A stretch of 64,000 nt of DNA from assembly GCA_021201825.1 (NCBI GenBank), contig JAJQED010000003.1, positions 134,772 to 198,771 on the forward strand. Direction: 5' to 3'. Within the stretch, counting starts at the first letter, position 1. Each line of letters starts with the position of its first letter. The translations under genes were made by a program, and so were the position numbers. Below, in pieces: positions 1 through 9,581 of this stretch. The DNA comes from Alistipes sp. (lineage in GTDB: Bacteria > Bacteroidota > Bacteroidia > Bacteroidales > Rikenellaceae). Under the pieces are notes generated by a model. That model ran no database searches, had not been told where the DNA came from, and saw only the letters and a program-made list of their open reading frames with translations.

Positions 1-1
1 C

Positions 2-208
2 AGGCGGGAAGATTTTATCAAAAGTATCGGTAGAAAATTCCGGGAACTTCGCATGGCTAAAGGATTATCTCAAATAGAGGTCTATATCGAAACGAATATA
101 AATGTGAAGCGAATAGAAGCGGGAACACAAAATATTTCCGTGTCCACCCTTTTTACCCTTTGTGAGTATTACGGATTAACCCCTGAAGAATTTTTCCGGG
201 GGTTGTAG
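2..208 (+). CDS. XRE-family helix-turn-helix regulator (3' part)
   Basis: An open frame enters from the window edge and ends at TAG 206-208, giving 68 residues. It reads as a Cro/C1-type DNA-binding domain: a first helix around FRELRMAKGLSQ, a turn and recognition-helix region around VYIETNINVKRIEAG, and the typical end ISVSTLFTLCEYYGLTPEEF. Such single-domain proteins bind operators as dimers. The start lies outside the window, so length and any extra domain are unknown. The DNA is more AT-rich than the helicase gene that follows on the opposite strand, which hints at accessory origin. The family call is firm; the target is unknown. Confidence 0.8.
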   Translation, partial: RREDFIKSIGRKFRELRMAKGLSQIEVYIETNINVKRIEAGTQNISVSTLFTLCEYYGLTPEEFFRGL

Positions 209-230
209 TACCAATTATAAACCGACAGCC

Positions 231-2099
231 TTATCTGCGGCTTTTCTTTTCGCGGAGTTCGCGGCGGCTTATCTTTGCGGGGCGGGCGTCGGTGCCGCCT
301 TTTTTAGTCTTCTTCTTCCCTTTGTCGGCCGACCGTCCCGGAGCCGGAGCCGCCGAACCGCCGTATTTCTTCTCGAATTGTGCAAACCAGTTGTCCGCAT
401 CGTCCGTATGTGTATCCTTTGCCTTTGACGGTTTTGCCGGACGGGCTTCGGCCGCAGCGGATTTGCGGGTAGGAGCCGGTTTGGCCTGGTTCCTGGGCCG
501 CCTTTCCTGGGAGCCCGGGGAACTGCCGTCTTCCTTGGCCTTGCGGGCTACGGGACGGTCGCCTTTACGCAGGGTATTGAGCGAGCTGATAACTTTGTCG
601 GCGTCGGCATAAGGCACCGTGGCGAACGAGAAATCTTCCATCACCCTCACGTCGTCGATATTACTGTCCGTCAGGCCGCATTCCCGTTTGAGTAGTTTGA
701 CCATCTTGCGGGCATCGTAACCGTCCTTACGGCCAATGGCGATGAAGATCCGCGATTTACCTTTGCGGTCTACACTGAAGCCACGAATCTCCGGGTAGCT
801 GTTCTCCGAAAGTTCGTTCTTGAAAGCAAGTTTCAAAAGGGCACTCAGGGCGGTTTCCGGGTCGTGATCATTTAATATGTTGGCCGCCATCTCCGCATAA
901 TCCTCGTAATTGCCTCCCTCTACGATCTCCAGAAGTTCGTCCATTATCCGGGTACGTTTCATCGTAACGATATCCTGCGCCGTAGGGATCTTGCCCCGTT
1001 CGATATCGGCGTTGATCGCACGTTTCATAAACCCGAACTGGCGCATTTCCGAATTGGAAATAAACGTGATGGCCTTACCCTCGTTCCCGGCCCGGCCCGT
1101 GCGGCCAATGCGGTGGACATAACTCTCGGGGTCCTGCGGCAGGGAATAATTGATTACGTGTGTGAGGTTGTTTATATCGATGCCCCGTGCGGCGACATCG
1201 GTCGCAACGAGGATATTGGCGTTACGGTTACGGAATTTCTTGAGGATCTTTTCCCGTTGGGCCTGCGATACGTCGCCGTGCAGCCCCTCGGCGGCATAAC
1301 CCCGCTCGAGAAGTTTATTGACCAGCTCGTCCACACCGATCTTGGTGCGGGAAAAGACGATACCGTAAAATTCCGGCTCGACGTCGATAATGCGGGTCAG
1401 GGCGTCGAATTTGTCACCCTCGCGAACCTCGAAATATATCTGGCTGGTGAGGTCGGTGGTCAGTGTCGATTCAACTTTGAGAATCTCTGGGCCGTTCATA
1501 TACTTCTTGGCCAGCGTAAGTATACGGGGCGGCATGGTAGCCGAGAAGAGCATCGTGCGCCGCTCCGCGCCGGTCTTGGACATAATCTCCTCGATGTCCT
1601 CGATAAATCCCATGTTCAGCATCTCGTCCGCCTCGTCCAGGACTAGGTAACGCAGGGACGCCAGGTCGAGCGTACCGCGACGGATATGGTCCAGGATTCG
1701 GCCGGGAGTGCCGACCACGATATCGATACCCTTTTTAAGCCTGCGCAGCTGTTCGCTGATGGCCGCTCCCCCGTAGATAGCCGCAATGGACAGTTTGCGG
1801 GTACGGTTGAACGAGAGCAGTTCTTCGGTTACCTGCAGCGCCAGTTCCCGGGTAGGAACCAGCACGAGGGCCTGCACCGTACCGCCGGCCGGCCGCAGCA
1901 TATCCATGATCGGAAGCCCGAACGCGGCGGTTTTCCCCGTACCGGTCTGGGCCTGAGCGATAATGTCGCCCGTGCCGCCGAGCATGGCCGGGATGGTGAG
2001 CGACTGGATAGGGGAGGGAGTTTCGAAGCCTTTTGCGGCAACGGCTGCCGTCATATCTTCCGAGAGGCCGAGGCCTGAAAATAAATTCGTGTCTGTCAT
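231..2099 (-). CDS. DEAD-box ATP-dependent RNA helicase with DbpA-type RNA-binding domain
   Basis: This 622-residue protein unwinds or remodels RNA, probably in ribosome assembly or cold adaptation. Visible motifs are the Q motif (GFETPSPIQ, 24-32), Walker A (AQTGTGKT, 50-57), PTRELA (82-87), TPGR (131-134), DEAD (155-158) and SAT (186-188). The second RecA domain carries YVHRIGRTGRAG. Residues about 455-530 match the DbpA/CsdA RNA-binding fold (GFSVDRKGKSRIFIAIGRKDG), followed by a disordered, lysine-rich tail to the end. The CsdA/DeaD type is the best match; DbpA proper is a less likely alternative because of the long basic tail. It is transcribed alone, downstream of the tRNA-His terminator. 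Confidence 0.95.
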   Translation of the reverse strand: MTDTNLFSGLGLSEDMTAAVAAKGFETPSPIQSLTIPAMLGGTGDIIAQAQTGTGKTAAFGLPIMDMLRPAGGTVQALVLVPTRELALQVTEELLSFNRTRKLSIAAIYGGAAISEQLRRLKKGIDIVVGTPGRILDHIRRGTLDLASLRYLVLDEADEMLNMGFIEDIEEIMSKTGAERRTMLFSATMPPRILTLAKKYMNGPEILKVESTLTTDLTSQIYFEVREGDKFDALTRIIDVEPEFYGIVFSRTKIGVDELVNKLLERGYAAEGLHGDVSQAQREKILKKFRNRNANILVATDVAARGIDINNLTHVINYSLPQDPESYVHRIGRTGRAGNEGKAITFISNSEMRQFGFMKRAINADIERGKIPTAQDIVTMKRTRIMDELLEIVEGGNYEDYAEMAANILNDHDPETALSALLKLAFKNELSENSYPEIRGFSVDRKGKSRIFIAIGRKDGYDARKMVKLLKRECGLTDSNIDDVRVMEDFSFATVPYADADKVISSLNTLRKGDRPVARKAKEDGSSPGSQERRPRNQAKPAPTRKSAAAEARPAKPSKAKDTHTDDADNWFAQFEKKYGGSAAPAPGRSADKGKKKTKKGGTDARPAKISRRELREKKSRR

Positions 2100-2148
2100 C
2101 GTATGTGCGGGGCCGGAGCCCCAGTTAGTCCGGGTGTTAATAAACCAA

Positions 2149-2177
2149 AATAAGCCGGTACGTCTGTCCGGCTTATT
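2149..2177 (-). terminator. Rho-independent terminator after tRNA-His
   Basis: A 10-bp inverted repeat, AATAAGCCGG (2149-2158) and CCGGCTTATT (2168-2177), with a 9-nt loop. On the minus strand it runs into TTTTGG. It lies between tRNA-His and the helicase gene. Confidence 0.75.
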
Positions 2178-2191
2178 TACATTGTTCTAAG

Positions 2192-2266
<75 letters not shown>

Positions 2267-2289
2267 GTGTATCTTGTCCTTTCGGCGTG

Positions 2290-2320
2290 CAAATTTAACA
2301 CGTTTTTTCTTTAAATCAAA
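2290..2320 (-). promoter_or_regulatory. Bacteroidota housekeeping promoter of tRNA-His
   Basis: On the minus strand it reads TTTG (2320-2317), 19 nt, TAAATTTG (2297-2290), a perfect match to the -33/-7 consensus of this phylum. The predicted start near 2283 leaves a short leader before the tRNA. Confidence 0.85.
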
Positions 2321-2407
2321 ATATCCTCGTAATTTCGGGCCTTTCCCGGCGGTGGACCGTAAACCGCAATCCCTGTGCCGCGCCATGTCCCGCATGCTAA
2401 CGGGCGG

Positions 2408-2420
2408 TGACAAAGTGTCA
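2408..2420 (+). promoter_or_regulatory. Candidate operator upstream of groESL
   Basis: A perfect inverted repeat, TGACA-AAG-TGTCA, lies about 145 bp before the groES start. A second, imperfect one (ATGACAAA / TTTGGCAT, 2470-2490) lies closer. No CIRCE element and no clear TAnnTTTG box are present, so heat-shock control by another factor is possible. Function is inferred from position only. Confidence 0.3.
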
Positions 2421-2563
2421 GTGCCGTCAAAAGGCCGTGGCGCGGTAAACTAACGTTTTGGCAGAAAAAAATGACAAACCGCCTTTGGCATACATTGTGA
2501 TAATAGGGCAGTCGAAACGCGGAAAATAATACTAATCGTTAAACCAAACAAATAATAAAAGCT

Positions 2564-2833
2564 ATGAACATCAAACCGTTATCGGACAGGGTTCTGATCG
2601 AACCGAAACCGGCAGAGGAAAAAACCGCCGGAGGCCTTTTCATTCCCGACACCGCAAAGGAAAAACCGCTTGCAGGCAAGGTAGTGGCAGTTGGTCCCGG
2701 CACTTCCGAAGTTACGATGGAAGTCAGCGTAGGCGACCAGGTGCTCTACGGCAAGTATGCAGGCACCGAAGTCAGCGTGGATGGTAACGATTACCTGATC
2801 ATGCGCCAAAGCGATATCCTGGCAATTATTTAA
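2564..2833 (+). CDS. groES: Co-chaperonin GroES
   Basis: An 89-residue protein that caps the GroEL ring during ATP-driven protein folding in the cytoplasm. The sequence opens with [13 protein letters not shown], continues with the mobile loop [18 protein letters not shown] (about 18-35), and has the conserved [14 protein letters not shown] segment near residue 57-70. Length is normal for the family. It is followed by groEL after 92 bp, the usual operon order. The upstream DNA has inverted repeats but no CIRCE site. Identification is essentially certain. Confidence 0.98.
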   Translation: MNIKPLSDRVLIEPKPAEEKTAGGLFIPDTAKEKPLAGKVVAVGPGTSEVTMEVSVGDQVLYGKYAGTEVSVDGNDYLIMRQSDILAII

Positions 2834-2895
2834 TTTTTCGCAACGTACCGTTACCTCCCGAGGCCCGTCGGTCGGCCCGAGGGCAAGGGAAGTGA

Positions 2896-4563
<1,668 letters not shown>

Positions 4564-4586
4564 GACGCCGCAAGCTATATACCGAA

Positions 4587-4616
4587 AGAGGGGACCACAC
4601 GGTTCCCTCTTTTTTT
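4587..4616 (+). terminator. Terminator of groESL
   Basis: Stem AGAGGGGACC (4587-4596) and GGTTCCCTCT (4601-4610), loop of 4 nt, followed by six T. Confidence 0.9.
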
Positions 4617-4674
4617 GCCACTTTCCGGCTTGGATTTTGCGTTTGGGATGGTATTAAAATAAAATTCTCAGATT

Positions 4675-5151
4675 ATGATGGACAATATCATTTCGATGGT
4701 CAAGGATAAGGTGGCGAGCGTCATAGGCTCGGATACCGACATCCCGCAGGATAAGAAAGAGGAAACGGTCAAAACGGCTACCACCTCGATAATCGACGGG
4801 TTGAAAAGTAGTATCAAACCGGACAATATTTCTTCCTTTACCTCTTTGCTGGGTATGGGCGGTTCCGGAACGCAGGATACCGGCCAGGTAAAAGACAATG
4901 AGATAACCCGGGGTGTCGAATCCAACGTTGTATCTTCCCTGACCTCCAAGGTCGGACTGAACCAGGGATCGGCCACCAAGATCGCTGCCTTGCTTGTACC
5001 TGCCGTGATCGCCCTGTTTGCCCATAAGGCCAAGAACAGTAATGGGTCTGGTTTCGACGTGGGTTCGTTGGTAAAGGCTTTCACCGGAAACGGGAACTCT
5101 TCTTCCGGTGGGAACATTATGGAAAAAGTCGGCAGTTTCTTCGGGAAGTAA
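4675..5151 (+). CDS. DUF937-like small protein
   Basis: A 158-residue protein with no signal peptide. The N-terminal half is helical and polar (KDKVASVIGSDTDIP, then DKKEETVKTATTSIIDGLKS). A Gly/Ser linker (GMGGSGTQDTG) leads to a segment reading VSSLTSKVGLNQGSATKIAA and a hydrophobic LLVPAVIALFAHKAKN. The C-terminus is Gly/Ser/Asn-rich and ends in EKVGSFFGK. This layout resembles DUF937/YidB-type proteins, whose function is not known. It is a single-gene unit between two terminators. The start is taken at the first ATG of an ATGATG pair; the second would shorten it by one residue. Confidence 0.75.
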   Translation: MMDNIISMVKDKVASVIGSDTDIPQDKKEETVKTATTSIIDGLKSSIKPDNISSFTSLLGMGGSGTQDTGQVKDNEITRGVESNVVSSLTSKVGLNQGSATKIAALLVPAVIALFAHKAKNSNGSGFDVGSLVKAFTGNGNSSSGGNIMEKVGSFFGK

Positions 5152-5165
5152 ATTTGCCGGAATTA

Positions 5166-5209
5166 CCATATAAAAACCACCTCCGGGGACGGAGGTGGTT
5201 TTTATATGG
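5166..5209. terminator. Bidirectional terminator, 19-bp perfect stem
   Basis: Arms 5166-5184 and 5191-5209 are perfect complements around a 6-nt loop (GGGGAC). The centre of each arm is CCACCTCC / GGAGGTGG flanked by A/T runs, so it gives a U-tract on either strand. It separates the DUF937-like gene from the convergent lipoprotein gene. Confidence 0.9.
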
Positions 5210-5227
5210 TGTACAAATATCGTTCGG

Positions 5228-6163
5228 TTACTCTTCCTCTATAAGGCTGCCGGAGAACGAGAGCGGGTAATCGCCGCACACCATGGATACAGTCAGGCTC
5301 GCGGAGGTAAGTGTTCCCTGGAGTTCGGTTACGGTGTACCGGTCCACGCCGCTATTGTTCCAGACGGGCACTATCCCGTCACCGCTCAGCACGTAACCGT
5401 TGCTGGTAAGCAGGCATTCGATGCCGTCTATGGACATTTCATCGAGCGGGTACGGCATATTTTCCGAGAAAGTAACGTCATACATGACAATGCTGCCCGT
5501 TTCCTTTTTATCGTCGTAGAAAAGGAATTCGAACACGGTATTGTTGGCCGTGAATACCGTACCGTCACTCTGCGTTGCTTCCATCGTTCCCTCGAAAAGC
5601 CCTCCGTGGATGGTATTGACCTCCTTACCCACGTTTTCATCTATATCTCCCTCCTGTAACTCATATGCAACGGATTGGTATTCTATCGGGTAGGCCTTGT
5701 TGTTTTCGTCGGCCCCGCTGCCGCAGGTGAGCGTGAATTCCAGTTCGGAAACGGAAGCATAGCCCTCGAAACCGAAGATCGTATAGACCGGGAATTCCCT
5801 CTCTCCGATCTTAGGTACTATTGCGTCACCGGTTATTTTATATACCCCGCCGGTAGACTCTACCTCCAGGCCGTAAACTTCCATGTCGATCAAGGGCATC
5901 TGGGCGGCAAAAGCTACATTGAATAGGAACAGGTCGCAATGGGTATGGTCTGCGTTGAAGACGATACGGGTTATGACGTTTTGTTGCGTATACGGGGTGC
6001 CGCCGTTGTCCTGGAGGGTTCTGGCCGGCCCCTTGAAATACCATTTAAGCGAAGCTGGATCGTTCCGGTAGTCCGTTCCGTCGGGCAGGTCTTTTTTGTT
6101 GTCGTCGCAGGAGGCCAGCAGGGCCATGACCGAAAAGGCCAGAAATGTGAGTGATTTTTTCAT
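5228..6163 (-). CDS. Lipoprotein with two calycin-like repeats
   Basis: A 311-residue secreted lipoprotein: the signal peptide MKKSLTFLAFSVMALLASC ends in lipobox LASC with Cys19. The mature part is an internal duplication of about 110 residues. The first copy contains DLFLFNVAFAAQMPLIDMEV and ends in ELEFTLTCG. The second contains MYDVTFSENMPYPLDEMSID and ends in ASLTVSMVCG. Both hold a VYKITGDAIVP / GYVLSGDGIVP motif. Similar beta-rich repeats are called calycin-like in Bacteroidota. It starts 9 bp after the TonB-dependent receptor stop, so it belongs to that operon and may be a surface or periplasmic partner that binds the same ligand. The ligand is unknown. Confidence 0.75.
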   Translation of the reverse strand: MKKSLTFLAFSVMALLASCDDNKKDLPDGTDYRNDPASLKWYFKGPARTLQDNGGTPYTQQNVITRIVFNADHTHCDLFLFNVAFAAQMPLIDMEVYGLEVESTGGVYKITGDAIVPKIGEREFPVYTIFGFEGYASVSELEFTLTCGSGADENNKAYPIEYQSVAYELQEGDIDENVGKEVNTIHGGLFEGTMEATQSDGTVFTANNTVFEFLFYDDKKETGSIVMYDVTFSENMPYPLDEMSIDGIECLLTSNGYVLSGDGIVPVWNNSGVDRYTVTELQGTLTSASLTVSMVCGDYPLSFSGSLIEEE

Positions 6164-6172
6164 ATAGGTACG

Positions 6173-8410
6173 TTATAAATTGAATCTGAGTGTTGCGCCG
6201 TATTGCCTCGGCTTGGCCTTTTGTACGAAACTGTTGCCGATGGATGTGAAATAGAACGTGTTGTACTTCTTACCTGTCAGGTTCCGGCCCCAAAGGTCGA
6301 GGTAGTAATTGCCGGCTTTGAACCCGAGCCCGGCCCCGATCAATCCGTAAAAACCCTGGCTCATCGTATTAGCTTCGTTCCAGTACATCTTACCGGCTCC
6401 CCGCCAGTCCAACCGCAGGAATATCCGGTCCGGGAATCCTGTGCCGGTAGCGATCCCGTATTCACCGGCGGCATACACCGTATTACGTGGAGCGTAGGGC
6501 ACTTTATTGCCTTTATGGTCGGTATGGTTGTCGTGATACTCGACGAACCGGGCGTCGGTAAATCCGTAGCTTAAGTCTACTCGAAGCCCGTTATGGTTGT
6601 ATCCGGCCGTTATCTCCGCCCCGTAACTTCGGGATTTACCGGCATTGGACATCATCCGGCCGGTACTTTGCCCGGGGGGAAAAACGGTTATCTGCTGGTT
6701 GCGGCTGTCGATGTAAAACCCGGCGACGACCATTTGCAGCCGGTTTTCCCAAAGGTTCAAATGCGCACCGGCCTCATAATTCCAGTTGGATTCCGGTTCG
6801 TACGTAATATCTATATGCTGCTCGTTGGGCCTTTGGCCAAGGTCCCGTATAAGGTCGTTACGCATCCGGCTTTGGAGAACCTCGGAGAATATCTGGGTAT
6901 TGACACCTCCTGCTTTATATCCACGGGTAACGGTGGCGTATAGGTTCCCGTGGGTAAAATGGTACATGGCTGAAAATTTTGGCAATATTTCGAGATACGA
7001 CAGGCTCTCGCGGGTGTTCATTTCGGAGGTCAGCAGGTTATACCCGTCTCCCACGGGAGGATAGTGGTAATGGAACCGGGAAGAGTTGTCCGAAGACAGT
7101 CCAACATGTTCGTAATCAAACCTTACGCCGGCCGTAAGCCGCCACCGCCCGAGGTCTACGGACGACTGGTGGAATGCGGCAAAGCCGTATGTGGGGAGTT
7201 TGAATTCGCTCGAAATGACGAACTCTTCTTCCTGCACGGACATCACCGCTCCCGGATAGAATGGGTCCATATACTTGTTGGTATTGGCGACGATCAACTC
7301 GTCGATACCGTCCTTTTTAAATGTTACGGGAGCATCCATCCGGTTATGCTTGTAAAAGCCGAAAGCCCCTGCCAGCCATTGCCACTTTCGGTTATCGTCT
7401 ATGGAGCGGAACAGCAATTCCTGTGTAACGGCATGTTCTTTCTGGGCCTGAACCAGGGTGAACATCGAGATGGGCAGGAAATCCTGGTCCATGGTCATAC
7501 GGTCGTTCATATACTGGTAACTCGTTACGCTTTGGAACCGGAATCTGGCCCCGTCATATCGGACGGTCGTACCATTTATTATCCCCGTACGGTCGTACTT
7601 ACACGGGTCGTTATGGTTAACCTCCCCGACGGTGCCGGTCTCCGGGTCTATGTATGCGTATGCGAAGCCGTTCTGCTTAACGTAATTAAAAGAGAGGGTG
7701 TTGTCGATGAACAGCCGCTCGGACAATTTCCACTGTAACCGGTTGCGAATTCCCTCGCTCAGTATCTTGTCGGCATGGGAGCCGTCATATACGTTGGTGA
7801 AAAAGCCGTCGCTGCTGTGGTGACCTACCGCCAGCGACCAACCGAAATGTTCGGTTTCCCGGCGGTAAACCGAGGCGCGAACGTCTGCGGTATTGCCGTT
7901 CCCGTATCCGGCATATACCCGTACACCCTGGAAATCCAGAGGGGAAAGAGTGAAGATATTTATCACGCCACCTATACTGTTACGACCGTACAGCGTACAC
8001 TGCGGTCCCCGCAAAATATCCGTGCGGCGAATGTCGTAAAAATCGAACTCGTAATTGTTCTTGTTCAGGATGGGAACGTTGTCCAGGTAAAGGCCCATTG
8101 AGGGTTGTTCCATCCGCGCCCCGATACCCCGTACGTAGATCGTACTGGTCATCCGTGAGCCGTAATCGGGCATATACAGGTTGGGAGTTGCAAGTGAGAA
8201 GTCCTTTTGGGTTGTGATTCCGCCGCTCTCCATCCGGGTCATATTGAAGCTGTTCCCGGCCAGCGGCTGGTCGAACAGTATGCCCTGCTGTTTTATCGTG
8301 GCCGTAACCTCGATAGGGGCCAGCGAATGGTGCGATGAGACACTGTCGGCGTCAGTCCCGGCCGTGACGGCGGGCAGGGCGGCAATAAGAAAATGCAGTA
8401 TCGGATTCAC
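6173..8410 (-). CDS. TonB-dependent outer-membrane receptor
   Basis: A 745-residue outer-membrane transporter driven by TonB. A signal peptide (MNPILHFLIAALPAVTAG) is followed by a TonB-box-like PIEVTAT (about 32-38). A plug domain follows with TIYVRGIGARMEQPSMGLYLDNVP and ILRGPQCTLYGRNSIGGVINI, then a 22-strand barrel ending in GATLRFNL. It lacks the N-terminal carboxypeptidase-like domain of SusC proteins and has no SusD neighbour, so it resembles siderophore or haem-type receptors (FyuA/FecA style) more than glycan importers. An AraC regulator precedes it by 46 bp and a lipoprotein follows by 9 bp, forming a three-gene operon. The substrate is not deducible. Confidence 0.9.
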   Translation of the reverse strand: MNPILHFLIAALPAVTAGTDADSVSSHHSLAPIEVTATIKQQGILFDQPLAGNSFNMTRMESGGITTQKDFSLATPNLYMPDYGSRMTSTIYVRGIGARMEQPSMGLYLDNVPILNKNNYEFDFYDIRRTDILRGPQCTLYGRNSIGGVINIFTLSPLDFQGVRVYAGYGNGNTADVRASVYRRETEHFGWSLAVGHHSSDGFFTNVYDGSHADKILSEGIRNRLQWKLSERLFIDNTLSFNYVKQNGFAYAYIDPETGTVGEVNHNDPCKYDRTGIINGTTVRYDGARFRFQSVTSYQYMNDRMTMDQDFLPISMFTLVQAQKEHAVTQELLFRSIDDNRKWQWLAGAFGFYKHNRMDAPVTFKKDGIDELIVANTNKYMDPFYPGAVMSVQEEEFVISSEFKLPTYGFAAFHQSSVDLGRWRLTAGVRFDYEHVGLSSDNSSRFHYHYPPVGDGYNLLTSEMNTRESLSYLEILPKFSAMYHFTHGNLYATVTRGYKAGGVNTQIFSEVLQSRMRNDLIRDLGQRPNEQHIDITYEPESNWNYEAGAHLNLWENRLQMVVAGFYIDSRNQQITVFPPGQSTGRMMSNAGKSRSYGAEITAGYNHNGLRVDLSYGFTDARFVEYHDNHTDHKGNKVPYAPRNTVYAAGEYGIATGTGFPDRIFLRLDWRGAGKMYWNEANTMSQGFYGLIGAGLGFKAGNYYLDLWGRNLTGKKYNTFYFTSIGNSFVQKAKPRQYGATLRFNL

Positions 8411-8456
8411 CCCGCAAAATTACCCAAACACCCCCGGCGGCTTTAGGACAAAATGA

Positions 8457-9458
8457 TCAAATTTTGGGATTTTTGCCGCCGCAGCGGTATGCCAGCGGGG
8501 CCATGCCTACGGTTTTTCGGAACAGGCGGGTGAAATAGGAGGGGTCGGAATGGCCGACACGAAGCGCTATCTCGCCTACCGGCAGGTCGGTATGTTCCAG
8601 AAGAACCTTGGCCTCGAGGATCACAGCCTCGTTTATCCAAGCCTGCGGCGATTTGCCGGTCAGTTGTTTGACTGTCCGGGTGAGGTGGGGTGGGGAGACG
8701 TTCAGCCTGCCGGCATGGAACGCCACCGAATGGTCGGAATCGGGATGCTCGAAAATATACTCTACGAAATCGTTACAGAGCTTGTTATCCAGGTCCGGTT
8801 CCGTTTCTCCCTGCTTGATTCGCGCCTGCTCTATCTCCACAAGCAGTGCGGTAAGGTAAGTCCGAAGCACCTCTTTGTTGTTCTCCCCGGCATTCTCGCC
8901 CCGGAGCCGTTCGAGGATGTTGACCATGAAATGGGCCTGTCCCTGCCCGAAACGGACCTTGTGCCCGCCCCATTTGCGCAAGAACGGGAACGACCGCAGG
9001 ACGCTGCGGCCGCTGCAATCAGCGTTCAGGAAATCGGTATGGAAACCGCCCATATAGCCGGTACAATCCTGCCAGTAACGCACCGTAAATACCTGTCCGG
9101 CCGGGATCACGGCGCACTCTCCGGGTTTGAAAAGGTGTGTCTCGTTGCCGATGGTGACCAGGGTTTCGCCACGCTCCACATATACGAAGCAATGGATCTC
9201 GGTCCTGATAGGCGGGGACGGAGAGTCGTCGGGGCTGGACTGGGAGACAAGACGCTTTATGGTAAACAGGCCGGGATTATGGAGCGGCAACTTGCTGAAC
9301 CGGTCCCTCATTACGGACGGGTGGCCGTTCGCATGTCCCGGATGCGGATGGCTATGGGGGATAGTTCCCCCTTTGGGGATATCTCCCGGGTGGCCAATTC
9401 CTGCCGGATGACCTTTGATCCCGGGAAGTGTGCCCGGATGTCCGTTCTTCTTATCCAT
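8457..9458 (-). CDS. AraC-family transcriptional regulator with His-rich N-terminus
   Basis: A 333-residue regulator. Residues about 85-150 form a cupin-like sensing domain (GNETHLFKPGECAVIPAGQ), and the last 100 residues are the AraC double helix-turn-helix (VSPPHLTRTVKQLTGKSPQ, then ALRVGHSDPSYFTRLFRKTVG). The first 45 residues are unusual: repeated GHP units and the run PHSHPHPGHANGHP, with about nine His. The start at 9458 is chosen because a TATCTTTG box at 9496-9489 overlaps the upstream in-frame ATG at 9491, and GGAG precedes this one. Another in-frame ATG at 9311 would remove the His-rich segment. It probably controls the receptor gene 46 bp downstream. Metal sensing by the His-rich tail is a guess. 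Confidence 0.85.
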   Translation of the reverse strand: MDKKNGHPGTLPGIKGHPAGIGHPGDIPKGGTIPHSHPHPGHANGHPSVMRDRFSKLPLHNPGLFTIKRLVSQSSPDDSPSPPIRTEIHCFVYVERGETLVTIGNETHLFKPGECAVIPAGQVFTVRYWQDCTGYMGGFHTDFLNADCSGRSVLRSFPFLRKWGGHKVRFGQGQAHFMVNILERLRGENAGENNKEVLRTYLTALLVEIEQARIKQGETEPDLDNKLCNDFVEYIFEHPDSDHSVAFHAGRLNVSPPHLTRTVKQLTGKSPQAWINEAVILEAKVLLEHTDLPVGEIALRVGHSDPSYFTRLFRKTVGMAPLAYRCGGKNPKI

Positions 9459-9488
9459 CTCCTGGTTCGGTGCCCTTTGTCGGGTCTG

Positions 9489-9496
9489 CAAAGATA
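9489..9496 (-). promoter_or_regulatory. -7 promoter element of the AraC/receptor operon
   Basis: Minus-strand TATCTTTG matches the -7 consensus; no good -33 TTTG is seen 19-21 nt upstream, as is usual for activated promoters. Confidence 0.5.
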
Positions 9497-9530
9497 AAAT
9501 AAAGGTACGATATTATATTCCCCGAAGCAA

Positions 9531-9564
9531 ATAGTATGGGCGGCCACATGGCCGCCCATACTAT
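9531..9564 (-). terminator. Terminator hairpin between GH3 and araC-like gene
   Basis: A 16-bp perfect inverted repeat: arms 9531-9546 and 9549-9564 (core ATGGGCGGCC / GGCCGCCCAT). The T-run is weak on the minus strand (ATTTGCTT). It sits just after the GH3 stop codon. Confidence 0.75.
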
Positions 9565-9581
9565 TATTTCATCAAATAAAG

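Noticed and set aside
2440..2563. Sigma54 promoter before groES (TTTGGCATACATTG)
   Set aside because: The GG to GC spacing is wrong and no activator site is nearby.
9459..9491. Eleven-residue longer start for the AraC regulator
   Set aside because: Its ATG lies inside the -7 box TATCTTTG and would precede the transcript start.
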